Of a stretch of DNA of 46,622 nt, positions 26,064 to 34,946 are shown piece by piece. The translations under genes were made by a program, and so were the position numbers. The stretch is from Erysipelothrix sp. GTDB taxonomy: Bacteria; Bacillota_I; Bacilli_A; Erysipelotrichales; Erysipelotrichaceae. Positions within the stretch are counted from its first letter, which is position 1. Every line of letters starts with the position of its first letter. The DNA lies in the NCBI GenBank assembly GCA_018335655.1, contig JAGXRX010000006.1, forward strand, positions 1 through 46,622, in the 5' to 3' direction. The notes under the pieces were generated by a model. That model searched no databases and was not told where the DNA came from. It worked only from the letters and a program-made list of their open reading frames with translations.

Positions 26064-26555
26064 CTACTCGATTGAGAGGATTTTTACATCATAAGGTTGA
26101 TCAATGTTGACAGTCGCAACATCGCCTTCTTTACGATCAAGAATAGCTTGTGCTAATGGACTTACATTGGATAATTTTCCATTGATTGGATCAGCTTCCA
26201 CTGAACCTACAATCGTAAATCGTTCTGTTTCACCATCAACTAGTTTTCCTTTTGAGTTCTTTACAAGTTCACACATGGTGAAAGTCGAACCAATACGAAT
26301 AACTTTTGAAGATTTTTTATCATCAATAATTTCGATATTGTTAAGCATCGTTTCAACTTCACGAATACGTCCTTCAATACGTGCTTGACGATCTCTTGCA
26401 GCATCATAATCAGCATTTTCACTTAAGTCGCCTTGTGCACGTGCATTTTGTAATTCTTCAATAACATCTTTACGTGTTACATGGACGAGTGTTTCATACT
26501 CTTTGAGTAAATCTTCATACCCTTGTTGGGTTACATATACTTTTTCTAAGTTCAT
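26064..26555 (-). CDS. greA: Transcription elongation factor GreA
   Basis: 163 aa factor that stimulates RNA polymerase to cleave backtracked transcripts. An N-terminal coiled coil (LEKVYVTQQGYEDLLKEYE onwards, with the acidic tip in DLSENADYDAARD) is followed by an FKBP-like C-terminal domain ending DVKILSIE. Start chosen at 26555: AGGAG lies 6 bases upstream, while the in-frame ATG at 26561 overlaps that site. It lies in the udk-greA-comEA run. Confidence 0.97.
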   Translation of the reverse strand: MNLEKVYVTQQGYEDLLKEYETLVHVTRKDVIEELQNARAQGDLSENADYDAARDRQARIEGRIREVETMLNNIEIIDDKKSSKVIRIGSTFTMCELVKNSKGKLVDGETERFTIVGSVEADPINGKLSNVSPLAQAILDRKEGDVATVNIDQPYDVKILSIE

Positions 26556-26578
26556 AGTCATCTCCTAACGCTTTGAAA

Positions 26579-27211
26579 TTATAGCATGTTTTGTGTAATG
26601 ATACTACTAATCTTGGTGGTGAGCAAGTCAATGGCTACATCATTTTTTCCACCCTCAGGAATAATAACATCCGCATACTTTTTAGAAGGTTGAATGAATT
26701 GTTCATGCATAACACGAACTGTTTTCATATATTGTTCTATCACACTATCAAGTGAGCGTCCTCGTTGATGGACATCACGTGATAAACGGCGAATAAATCG
26801 AATGTCTGCTTCTGTCTCCACAAATACTTTTATGTCACATAACTCTCTAAGAAATGTGTTTTCAAGTACAAACAACCCTTCTATTACAATAACATCCGCA
26901 CTTTCAACATGCTCAATGAGATCACTTCGCGTATGATTTACAAAATCATACGTTGGTTTATTAATGGCTTGGCGATTGACGAGATGTTTTAAGTGAGATA
27001 CTAACAAATCATTATCAAAAGCAAAAGGATGATCATAATTTGTTTTAATTCGCTCACTCATTTCCATGTTTGATTGGTCAAGGTAGTAATCATCTTGTTT
27101 AATAATGATCATTGAATTACTTGATTCAAACGCTTTTTTTAATCGCTTAGAAATAAGTGTCTTGCCTGAAGCACTTCCTCCAGCAATTCCTATAATAATG
27201 GGTCGTTTCAT
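26579..27211 (-). CDS. udk: Uridine kinase
   Basis: Phosphorylates uridine and cytidine in pyrimidine salvage, 210 aa. The P-loop GIAGGSASGKT is at 8-18, QDDYYLDQSNM follows, then NYDHPFAFDND and RDVHQRGRSLDSVIEQY. It lies between mltG and greA, the usual Bacillota order. Confidence 0.96.
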   Translation of the reverse strand: MKRPIIIGIAGGSASGKTLISKRLKKAFESSNSMIIIKQDDYYLDQSNMEMSERIKTNYDHPFAFDNDLLVSHLKHLVNRQAINKPTYDFVNHTRSDLIEHVESADVIVIEGLFVLENTFLRELCDIKVFVETEADIRFIRRLSRDVHQRGRSLDSVIEQYMKTVRVMHEQFIQPSKKYADVIIPEGGKNDVAIDLLTTKISSIITQNML

Positions 27212-27218
27212 AATTTAC

Positions 27219-28301
27219 CTATCTTTTTAAATATTTATTAATATTTGCTTGATGTTGAGCAAATGTTTCTGCATAGTACACTGTACCATCACCATATATA
27301 TCAGCTAAAAAATAGAAATAACGTGATGTTTGATAGTCTAGTGTTGCTAAAATAGCATTTTCACTTGGGTTGAGAATCGGTCCTGCAGGTAATCCACTAA
27401 TTACATAGGTATTATATGGACTTCTAATTTGTTGATTTGCATAACTTTCACAATCACGCCAATCTTCAAACTCATATAAGGCATAACAAACTGTTACTGA
27501 TGACTGTAATCGCATATTAATATTTAAGCGATTATAGAAAACCCCTGCAACCTTTCTCATATCTTCAAACTTTGAAGCTTCAAACTCAACGATAGATGCC
27601 ATAACGAAAATGTCATGAATCGAACGTTTGCTTTGATCAAAAGCAGCCTTATGTGTTGTGTAAACACGTTGTGTCTCTTTTAGTAATGTTCTTGTGATTG
27701 CATCCACGGATGTATCCACAAAGAATTCATAAGTATTCGGTGATAAATATCCTTCAAGCAATACTCTAACATCATCTTTTCGAGTAAGAATTGCATTGGT
27801 AAGTACAGGATATTCATTAATTAATGACTGAACATAGGTTTCATCATTCCATGCAGATAAAAGATCCTCTTCACTCACATTAGTGAATGTTGAAATTCTT
27901 TTTGCCATGTCTTTAGCCCAAAAACCTGGAGGTAATGTTATTCTTACCGTATTCTGGATAGCTAAAGCTGGATTTGATAAAACAGCCATCATTTCATTGA
28001 CACTTAATGAAGTATCTAACATGAAATTACCTTTGTACACAAGAAAAGCTTGATCACGAAGCATCCAACGAGCAACATAGCGATTGCGAATGTGACCTTC
28101 ACTTTCTAAGCGTGCTAAAACTGAAGTCATTGTATCCCCTGCCACAACTTCAAAATTAATGAGTTGAGTTGTTTCGCTAACAGGTTGAGTTAATGTTTGG
28201 TAGGTAGTATATGCAAAGTAACCAGCAATCATCATAAAGACTACAATGACTAGGAAAATTTTCTTAACTAACGGTTGTTTCTTCTTCTTCACTAAAGGCA
28301 T
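27219..28301 (-). CDS. mltG: Endolytic murein transglycosylase MltG
   Basis: Membrane-bound lytic transglycosylase that cuts nascent glycan strands, 360 aa from this start. A basic cytoplasmic N-terminus (PLVKKKKQP) and one transmembrane helix (about 14-34) precede a LysM-like region. The YceG catalytic domain has MASIVEFEAS with the catalytic glutamate, then VAGVFYNRLNINMRLQSSVT and ISGLPAGPILNPS. Start chosen at ATG 28301, 6 bases after AGGAGG; a longer frame from 28337 lacks a ribosome-binding site. It overlaps the DUF1292 gene by 38 bases. Confidence 0.95.
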   Translation of the reverse strand: MPLVKKKKQPLVKKIFLVIVVFMMIAGYFAYTTYQTLTQPVSETTQLINFEVVAGDTMTSVLARLESEGHIRNRYVARWMLRDQAFLVYKGNFMLDTSLSVNEMMAVLSNPALAIQNTVRITLPPGFWAKDMAKRISTFTNVSEEDLLSAWNDETYVQSLINEYPVLTNAILTRKDDVRVLLEGYLSPNTYEFFVDTSVDAITRTLLKETQRVYTTHKAAFDQSKRSIHDIFVMASIVEFEASKFEDMRKVAGVFYNRLNINMRLQSSVTVCYALYEFEDWRDCESYANQQIRSPYNTYVISGLPAGPILNPSENAILATLDYQTSRYFYFLADIYGDGTVYYAETFAQHQANINKYLKR

Positions 28302-28530
28302 CGAAAACCTCCTGGATAAATTCCCATTCTTCTTCAAGAATGACAGGCTCTAGTGCTCCTGTTTCTTCATCATAATATGACGCAAACGCCTGAGCTTCTT
28401 CATCATTTTCATTTGTGTAGCACACAATATTTCGGTGAGTTACAGTTGAAGTAACTGTAAATATGATACTCATTTCAATTTCATTGTTTTCATCATCGAT
28501 TACAATGATTTTTCCTTCATCAGTGTTCAT
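28264..28530 (-). CDS. DUF1292 (YrzB-like) protein
   Basis: 88 aa acidic protein of the DUF1292 family, function unknown. It has an IIVIDDENNEIEMSIIFTV core and an acidic C-terminus (EEEWEFIQEVFDAFSEEEE). The ATG shares a base with the ruvX stop (TGATG), with GAGG 8 bases upstream. Its position between ruvX and mltG matches B. subtilis and relatives. Confidence 0.9.
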   Translation of the reverse strand: MNTDEGKIIVIDDENNEIEMSIIFTVTSTVTHRNIVCYTNENDEEAQAFASYYDEETGALEPVILEEEWEFIQEVFDAFSEEEETTVS

Positions 28531-28943
28531 CACTTGTCCTCAGTATCCAAATAACGTTGCAAAATCATTACAGCGGCTATTTGATCTATTACCTTTCTTT
28601 GTTTTTTTTGATTCATGTTTAAGTTACTTAGAAGATTTGAAGCTTCTACTGTGGAGTATTTCTCATCCACTAACTCTATTGGTGCATCAATATAGTTTTT
28701 GAAATGCTCAACAAAAATGTCAACACGGTGTGAGCTTTCAGAAGAATCTCCAGATAGATGCAAAGGATACCCAATAATTATTTTTTCACATTGTGAAAAA
28801 TCAACATTTTGAAGTAGTTTTTTAAGTCCGGTTGCAAGATCGTTATGTTCAAATCGAATGGTTGTTAATACTGATGCAATACTTCCATATGATGATGCCA
28901 CACCGATTGTTTTACTTCCAATATCAAGACCTATGTACTTCAT
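28530..28943 (-). CDS. ruvX: RuvX/YqgF Holliday junction resolvase-like protein
   Basis: 137 aa RNase H-fold nuclease implicated in pre-16S rRNA 5' end maturation and possibly junction resolution. The N-terminal MKYIGLDIGSKTIGVA carries the catalytic Asp7, and ELVDEKYSTVEA and DQIAAVMILQRYL supply the remaining acidic residues. It overlaps ireB by 4 bases (ATGA). Confidence 0.95.
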   Translation of the reverse strand: MKYIGLDIGSKTIGVASSYGSIASVLTTIRFEHNDLATGLKKLLQNVDFSQCEKIIIGYPLHLSGDSSESSHRVDIFVEHFKNYIDAPIELVDEKYSTVEASNLLSNLNMNQKKQRKVIDQIAAVMILQRYLDTEDK

Positions 28944-29191
28944 TTCGAATTAAGATAAAACATTAACAACTCTTCAATCAAGTCATTTCTTTCAACTTCT
29001 TGAATTAGTTGTCGAGCTCCTTTGTAAGATGAAATATAAGCTGGATCATTAGAAATTAGATAGCCTGCAAGTTGGTTCACGGAATTATATCCGCGTTCCT
29101 TTAAAAGATCAGCCACTGTACTTAATACATGCCGAATGTGTTCTTTTCTAAGACTCTCAGTAGACATAATAATTGTATTATCTTTACTCAT
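28940..29191 (-). CDS. IreB family regulatory phosphoprotein (DUF965)
   Basis: 83 aa protein of the IreB family, a dimeric helical protein phosphorylated by the PASTA kinase IreK in enterococci and linked to cephalosporin tolerance. A conserved core with RGYNSVNQLAGYLISNDP and YISSYKGARQLIQEVERND is present. Threonines in the N-terminal tail (NTIIMSTES) are where phosphorylation occurs in the family. It is immediately upstream of ruvX. Confidence 0.92.
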   Translation of the reverse strand: MSKDNTIIMSTESLRKEHIRHVLSTVADLLKERGYNSVNQLAGYLISNDPAYISSYKGARQLIQEVERNDLIEELLMFYLNSK

Positions 29192-29241
29192 AGCGGCCTC
29201 CTGGCTTCATTTTACTTTAATTACCAAAACATTTAAAGGTA

Positions 29242-31854
29242 TTAGCGATGATTAAGATGAAGTTTTAGATGTTCTACGATTGAAATTGGGTCAATTTCAC
29301 TTGTAGTTCCACCTTGAGCAAAATCTTTCTTTCCACCACCACGACCTGAAGTAAATGTATTTAGTTCTTTTACAATACTTGATGCATCCAGTCCTAAGTC
29401 AATTGCTTTTGATGAAGCAGCAGCAATATAGCTTAGTTTTTGCTCAGTTTTCTCTACGAGTGTCACAACATCGATATGATATTGGTGGCTAAGTAGATCT
29501 GATAATCCTTTTAAGGAAGATGTATGAGCAGACTCTACAACATGAACTACACAAGATAAATGGTTAACTTCAAATCTTTGTTGTGAGATTTTAAGTGCGT
29601 ATTCTCTTAACATCTTATGTTCATACTGTTGTATGAGTGTTTGCTTCTCATTGAGTTGATTTAATATTTGTACTATTTTTTGTTCAACTTGGTATGCATT
29701 TACAACCCCTACTAAAGAACCAATGGATAATAATGCTTTCTCAAGATTTTGATATTCTTCAAGTGCTGCACTCGATGTTTTAATTAAAATTCGGCGAACC
29801 CCTGAACCAATTGATTCTTCTGAAATGATTTTTGCAAGTCCAAGCATTGATGTATTGGAAACATGAGTTCCACCACACAATTCTTTAGAAACATCACCAA
29901 CACTAACAACTCTGACACTTTGATCATACTTTTCAGAGAATAGTGCTGTCGCACCGGATTGCTTCGCTGATTCAATATCCATTACAGTAGTTGTGACAGG
30001 GATAGCAGCAAATATTTGCTCATTAATCCATGTTTCAATAGCATGAAGTTGATCAGGTTGGACTTTCTCAAAATGAGTAAAGTCAAAGCGAGTATATTCA
30101 TCACATACATATGACCCTGCTTGGGAAATATGTGTTCCAAGAGTTAGTTTTAATGCACTTTGAAGTAAATGAGCAAGTGTATGATGCTTTTTAATCTCAA
30201 AGCGTTGTGATTCATTTATAGCAGCTTTTACTACCATACCTTCACTTAACTCAATTGGTGAATTAACTTTATGGAAATGTTGTTTATGTGGACCTTTAAT
30301 AACCTCAATCACATCAAGTTCAATACCATCAATGATAAGAACTCCATGATCACTTACCTGTCCACTACTCTCTGCATAAAATGGAGTCGTATCAAGAACA
30401 ATATAACCCTCATCGTGTAATGTATTAACTCGTACTTGATCTTTAAATAGCGCGATAATTTTTGCGTCGTGTTGAGTTGAAGTGTAACCAACAAACTCAC
30501 TTGAATCAGTAAAGTTAAGCATTGCTTCTGATTGGGTGTTCATTGATTCAACATTAGTTCGTGCATCACGAGCACGTTGCTGTTGTTGCATCATATGTTT
30601 CTCAAATCCTTCAAGGTCTACAGAAACACCACCTTCTTCTGCTATTTCTTGCGTTAACTCAAGTGGGAACCCATAGGTATCATATAGAGTAAATGCTTGT
30701 TCTCCACTTAATGCATGTCCCTCAAGTTGGTTCATCATTTGCTTAAGTAGAGCTTCTCCATCATTTAGAGTATTCTTAAATCGCTTTTCTTCTGCTTCAA
30801 CTAAACGTTCTACAAGAGATTGTCTTTCAACCAAGTTCGGATAGAAATCCTTCATGTTCTCCACAACAATTTTTACTAAATCCTTTAAGAATAGTCCTTG
30901 TATACCAAGTTTTAGACCATAACGTACTGCTCTTCTTAATATACGGCGAAGAACATAACCACGTCCTTCATTCGCAAACAAAGCTCCATCTGATAGTGCA
31001 AAAACTACAGTTCTAATATGATCAGCAATAACACGATATCCCATAGGGAATGTTTTGTATGAAGTGCTAGATTTCTTTGATAATTCTTCAATAATTGGCA
31101 TGAATAAATCTGTGTCATAGTTTGTTTCAACACCTTGAGCAACACAACACAGACGCTCAAATCCCATACCGGTATCAATGTTCTTTTGTGGAAGCTCTTC
31201 GTATAGGGAACGATCGACTCCTTCTTTACCATTATATTGAGAGAACACAACATTCCAAACCTCAATGTAGCGATCATTTTCAATTTCTTCAAAGAATAAT
31301 CGCTCTCCAATTCCTTGTGGGTCGTATTTCTCTCCACGATCATAGTAGATTTCAGAATTAGGACCACATGGACCGTCTCCTATTTGCCAAAAATTTTCTT
31401 CTGATTTTAAGATTTTACTAGGTGGAAAACCAATTTTATCAACCCAAATGCTATAAGCTTGCTCATCAAGAGGATGGACACTGACATAAAGTTTATTTGG
31501 ATCAAATCCCATCCACTCAGGACTTGTCATAAACTCCCAAGCATATTCAATCGCTTCTTCTTTAAAATAATCTCCAATAGAAAAATTTCCTAACATTTCA
31601 AAAAAAGTATGATGACGAGCTGTCTTACCTACATTTTCGATATCGTTTGTTCGAATTGATTTTTGAATATTCACAATACGAGGATTGTTCGGTCGAATTG
31701 AGCCATCGAAATATTTCTTAAGAGCTGCTACCCCTGAATTAACCCATAGTAAAGTTGGATCATTATGGGGAATAAGTGATGCTCCGGGTTCAATCATGTG
31801 CCCTTTTGATTGAAAAAAATCTAAGAATTTTTGACGTATTACTGATGATTTCAT
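29242..31854 (-). CDS. alaS: Alanyl-tRNA synthetase
   Basis: Class II synthetase that charges tRNA-Ala, 870 aa from this start. The N-terminal catalytic domain has FQSKGHMIEPGASLIPHNDP and the class II motif 3-type GRGYVLRRILRRAVRY. An editing domain has the zinc motif HHTLAHLLQSAL and CGGTH, and a C-terminal C-Ala domain has TSGRGGGKKDFAQGG. Start chosen at ATG 31854 with GGAGG 6 bases upstream. A frame extending to 31938 reads through the T-box terminator and is not credible. Expression is controlled by the T-box leader upstream. Confidence 0.98.
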   Translation of the reverse strand: MKSSVIRQKFLDFFQSKGHMIEPGASLIPHNDPTLLWVNSGVAALKKYFDGSIRPNNPRIVNIQKSIRTNDIENVGKTARHHTFFEMLGNFSIGDYFKEEAIEYAWEFMTSPEWMGFDPNKLYVSVHPLDEQAYSIWVDKIGFPPSKILKSEENFWQIGDGPCGPNSEIYYDRGEKYDPQGIGERLFFEEIENDRYIEVWNVVFSQYNGKEGVDRSLYEELPQKNIDTGMGFERLCCVAQGVETNYDTDLFMPIIEELSKKSSTSYKTFPMGYRVIADHIRTVVFALSDGALFANEGRGYVLRRILRRAVRYGLKLGIQGLFLKDLVKIVVENMKDFYPNLVERQSLVERLVEAEEKRFKNTLNDGEALLKQMMNQLEGHALSGEQAFTLYDTYGFPLELTQEIAEEGGVSVDLEGFEKHMMQQQQRARDARTNVESMNTQSEAMLNFTDSSEFVGYTSTQHDAKIIALFKDQVRVNTLHDEGYIVLDTTPFYAESSGQVSDHGVLIIDGIELDVIEVIKGPHKQHFHKVNSPIELSEGMVVKAAINESQRFEIKKHHTLAHLLQSALKLTLGTHISQAGSYVCDEYTRFDFTHFEKVQPDQLHAIETWINEQIFAAIPVTTTVMDIESAKQSGATALFSEKYDQSVRVVSVGDVSKELCGGTHVSNTSMLGLAKIISEESIGSGVRRILIKTSSAALEEYQNLEKALLSIGSLVGVVNAYQVEQKIVQILNQLNEKQTLIQQYEHKMLREYALKISQQRFEVNHLSCVVHVVESAHTSSLKGLSDLLSHQYHIDVVTLVEKTEQKLSYIAAASSKAIDLGLDASSIVKELNTFTSGRGGGKKDFAQGGTTSEIDPISIVEHLKLHLNHR

Positions 31855-31863
31855 TGTTGCCTC

Positions 31864-32073
31864 CATAAAAAAAGTTCCTGATTGCAGGAACGAATTGATT
31901 CGCGGTACCATCCTGATTTGCTTTATAAAAAAGCACACCTCTATGATCGATAACGGGACCTTCCGTAGACGTTTAATCTCACTTCAAAGTAGCTTCATTG
32001 TGTTGAATCAAGGTTTTCACCAACCACCTTGTCTCTAACTAATCAATCACAATTACTATTCTTTTTCATCGTT
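31864..32073 (-). promoter_or_regulatory. T-box riboswitch (alanine) controlling alaS
   Basis: The leader contains the AGAGA element of stem I near 32036, and a GCT (Ala) specifier at 31991-31993 in the sequence GAAGCTAC. The hallmark T-box GGATGGTACCGCG is at 31901-31913. The UGGU within it is complementary to the ACCA end of tRNA-Ala. A 7-bp terminator (GTTCCTG / CAGGAAC, 31874-31891) followed by seven T residues lies directly before the alaS ribosome-binding site. Uncharged tRNA-Ala would favour the antiterminator and switch alaS on. Confidence 0.95.
31867..31891 (-). terminator. T-box-regulated terminator of alaS
   Basis: The stem GTTCCTG / CAGGAAC with a 4-base loop is followed by seven T residues on the minus strand. 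The upstream arm region overlaps the antiterminator pairing region. Confidence 0.93.
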
Positions 32074-32079
32074 TGTTAT

Positions 32080-32108
32080 ATTATACTCAATTTACATTCA
32101 GTTCTCAA
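32080..32108 (-). promoter_or_regulatory. alaS promoter
   Basis: The minus strand has TTGAGA (32103-32108), 17 bases and TATAAT (32080-32085). The -35 box lies inside the last codons of recD2, so alaS transcription starts right at the end of the upstream gene. Confidence 0.75.
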
Positions 32109-34239
32109 GCATCAATCGTTGCTTTAATGTTGATAATCGCACAAGTTTCATTTCTTCATGAGCTGCTGTTTCAAATGCTGATTGTTCTCCAATACATATT
32201 AATGAGTTGGCTGCACGTGTAATTGCAGTGTAATATAGTCGTGCTTGTAGCATGTTCTTATATTCATTCACAGCAATCAAAATAACAATAGGATATTCAC
32301 TTCCTTGTGCTTTATGAACACTAAGTGCATACGCGTGAGTTAATTGATTTAAATAATCACCTTGATACTCAACAAAATGTCCATCATAATCAACAACAAG
32401 TATTAATTGATTATTTTCAGACTCAAAAGGATGGATTACATCCACAAGAATACCAATATCACCATTATAAACATGATCATCAGGTCTATTTTTTAACTGC
32501 AGTACCTTGTCAAACTCTCTGAATATTCGACCATTTAGAGCAACTTCACGCTTCTCTTCACTTGCAGGATTAAAAATTTTCTGACATGCATGATTTAATG
32601 CATCGACCCCTGCTACCCCTTTGTACATTGGTGATAAAACTTGAATATCTTCAATACGATATCCTTTATCCAATGCTTTACTAACTAAAGTAATGACATG
32701 ATTCTTTACTTGTTTTGCACTGACTTCAAACTGTTTAACATCGTTTTTAACATCCGTTAACCATGTGTGTTCTAACATAGCATGAGCTAATCTTAAAATA
32801 TCAGACTCGCTTTTTTGGCGATAGATGTATTCTAGTGAGACCCCGTGCATACATTTTGAATCCATAATATCCTGTAAGACATTTCCAGGAGAAACTGATG
32901 GTAACTGATTAGGATCACCAATTAATAGAAGTTTGACATGTAATGGACATGCACGCAGTGTTTGCGCAAACAAGACTACATCAATCATTGACATTTCATC
33001 AATAATTAGAATATCAACCACAAGTGGATTGGATTCATTGCGTGAAAAGGTATTTGATTCTTTATTCCACTGCAAAAGTGAATGTAAAGTACTCGCAGGA
33101 TTTGATGTTAACTGACTCATTCTTTTTGCTGCTCGCCCTGTAGGTGCGCATAAATGGATAGTCCGTGGGTTTTCACTAAGTGCAATTAATTGAAGAATTG
33201 CTTTAACAATCGTTGTCTTCCCAGTCCCTGGTCCTCCTGTGAGATACATGTGACCTTCATTTAAAAATGATGTGATTGCATCAACTTGTGAGTCATCAAG
33301 TGTTACTGACATTGAAGTCTCTATATTTTTTATATGATCTTCTAAATTACTAAGTTGAATGGGTTTAGAATGACTATTCTTTAAGAAAGAAGCTATGAAT
33401 ACTTCTGCCATGTATGTTTGATATGGATATACACGATCATCTTCAGTCATAATATATTGTTTCATAATGGCATGTTCAAAAAGTGAATTAAAATCATGAG
33501 ATAAAGATACTTCTGATAAGCGATCATGTAAATCACTTAACATCATATAGGTATCCCCTTTTTGAAATGTAGATTGAGTCACCACATCATAGATCATCGC
33601 ACTTTCACGACGTATATCATCATGAGAAACATTAAACCATTGTGCGACTTTATCTGCTGTTTTAAATCCAATCCCATCAATACGGCAAAGTTCATAAGGA
33701 TCTTGAGTAATAATTGCACTGATGTCATCCTTAAAGGTAGCACTAATATTAGCAACCATGACACTAGAAACACCACTCAGCATTAAAATATCGATAATAC
33801 TCTCTTGAGGTTTAAGCTGTAATGATTCTAAAACAAGACTGATTTTTTTACGAAGTTTCTTTGAAATATCATCGTAAACAATATCATTAATATCAGAGTG
33901 ATCTCTAAGAATTTCAATAATATTGATACCAAAAATATCGAGTAATTCATCGATTTCTTTATAGGTTAATGCTTTTTGACTTAATTGACGTAAAGTATAT
34001 GTTGCTTGTGTCCTAGAAACATGATCACTGACTTGTATGGACTTAAATGCAAACTGCATCCCATAAGTTGGGTGTTCAACATAGTCACCTTCACATTTAT
34101 AAACAATATCTTTTTGAATTATACTTGATTGACCAACACACATGATTTCTTGTTGCTGAGGAATTATATCAGCCTTAAACACAACATAACCATGTTGTGT
34201 TTGATAAATAATATGTTTGACCAATACTTCTAAAATCAT
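32098..34239 (-). CDS. recD2: RecD2 family ATP-dependent DNA helicase
   Basis: 713 aa SF1B 5'-3' helicase acting without RecBC in genome maintenance. The N-terminal OB-like and helix-hairpin-helix region (ITQDPYELCRIDGIGFKTAD) is followed by the helicase core: Walker A TGGPGTGKTTIVKAIL, DEMSMIDVVLFAQ with the Walker B acidic residues, GDPNQLPSVSPGNVLQDI and the C-terminal ALSVHKAQGSEYP. The start overlaps the CPBP stop by 4 bases (ATGA). It lies between mnmA and alaS as in many Bacillota. Confidence 0.95.
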   Translation of the reverse strand: MILEVLVKHIIYQTQHGYVVFKADIIPQQQEIMCVGQSSIIQKDIVYKCEGDYVEHPTYGMQFAFKSIQVSDHVSRTQATYTLRQLSQKALTYKEIDELLDIFGINIIEILRDHSDINDIVYDDISKKLRKKISLVLESLQLKPQESIIDILMLSGVSSVMVANISATFKDDISAIITQDPYELCRIDGIGFKTADKVAQWFNVSHDDIRRESAMIYDVVTQSTFQKGDTYMMLSDLHDRLSEVSLSHDFNSLFEHAIMKQYIMTEDDRVYPYQTYMAEVFIASFLKNSHSKPIQLSNLEDHIKNIETSMSVTLDDSQVDAITSFLNEGHMYLTGGPGTGKTTIVKAILQLIALSENPRTIHLCAPTGRAAKRMSQLTSNPASTLHSLLQWNKESNTFSRNESNPLVVDILIIDEMSMIDVVLFAQTLRACPLHVKLLLIGDPNQLPSVSPGNVLQDIMDSKCMHGVSLEYIYRQKSESDILRLAHAMLEHTWLTDVKNDVKQFEVSAKQVKNHVITLVSKALDKGYRIEDIQVLSPMYKGVAGVDALNHACQKIFNPASEEKREVALNGRIFREFDKVLQLKNRPDDHVYNGDIGILVDVIHPFESENNQLILVVDYDGHFVEYQGDYLNQLTHAYALSVHKAQGSEYPIVILIAVNEYKNMLQARLYYTAITRAANSLICIGEQSAFETAAHEEMKLVRLSTLKQRLMLEN

Positions 34240-34946
34240 ATTAAAAACAACGTTAACACTGCAATTGCGTTATATACCATGTGAAGTGCAATTGGTGCTA
34301 AGATATCTCCACTTTTTTCATAAATAACACTCATAAACCATCCAATAGCCATGTAGACCAGAATAAACCATAAGTCTTCATAACGTCCTACAAGAATTGA
34401 TTCATAAACGTGAAGTACACCAAACAAGAATGATGAGACAATCAAAGCGATGTATTTAAACTTGTGAAATCGTAGAGTCCGATAGATGATTCCTCGAAAT
34501 AGTATTTCTTCAACAATCGGTGCAAATATGACTGCTACGAAAATAATGTACAATGGTGCCTCTTTAAAGACTTCCATGATAAGTAATTGATTATCACTCG
34601 TTGATTGCGCCGTAAATTGACTAATCAATCCATTGATGGCAATAAGTGCAATGTATATAAAAAATACGAATTTTAATATCTCTTTAAAACGGATTGACCA
34701 AGTCCACTTCTCAACATTTTCGTTTGCTAAAGAAGACATAATGAATACCGTAAATACTAGTTGTATGCCAATAAGAATACCATTAAAAAGATACACATCA
34801 GCTTCAGCAATAAACCCAAGAACTATCGCAAGTCCGGTTAATTCTGGTATCAAGAACAAATAACCAATCACATAGAATAAAAGTGCAAATACTGGTTGCC
34901 TCCAGTTAAAAGGGAGTGAGAGTTCAAACTCATTTCTAAATTTCAT
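34236..34946 (-). CDS. CPBP family intramembrane metalloprotease
   Basis: 236 aa polytopic membrane protein with about seven hydrophobic segments and the Abi/CPBP motifs: EEILFRGIIYRTL (EExxxR), FGVLH and a C-terminal HMVYN. Relatives include eukaryotic CAAX proteases and bacteriocin immunity/processing proteins; the substrate is unknown. The start is ATG 34946, in the 3' end of mnmA (11-base overlap), with AAAGGAAA upstream. It lies where many Bacillota have a TPR protein between mnmA and recD2. Confidence 0.9.
   Translation of the reverse strand: MKFRNEFELSLPFNWRQPVFALLFYVIGYLFLIPELTGLAIVLGFIAEADVYLFNGILIGIQLVFTVFIMSSLANENVEKWTWSIRFKEILKFVFFIYIALIAINGLISQFTAQSTSDNQLLIMEVFKEAPLYIIFVAVIFAPIVEEILFRGIIYRTLRFHKFKYIALIVSSFLFGVLHVYESILVGRYEDLWFILVYMAIGWFMSVIYEKSGDILAPIALHMVYNAIAVLTLFLI

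Noticed and set aside
28302-28337. Longer mltG start at 28337
   Set aside because: It lacks a ribosome-binding site; the ATG at 28301 follows AGGAGG at ideal spacing.
31855-31938. Longer alaS reading frame starting at 31938
   Set aside because: It would translate the T-box core and terminator; the ATG at 31854 has a GGAGG site and matches known AlaRS N-termini.
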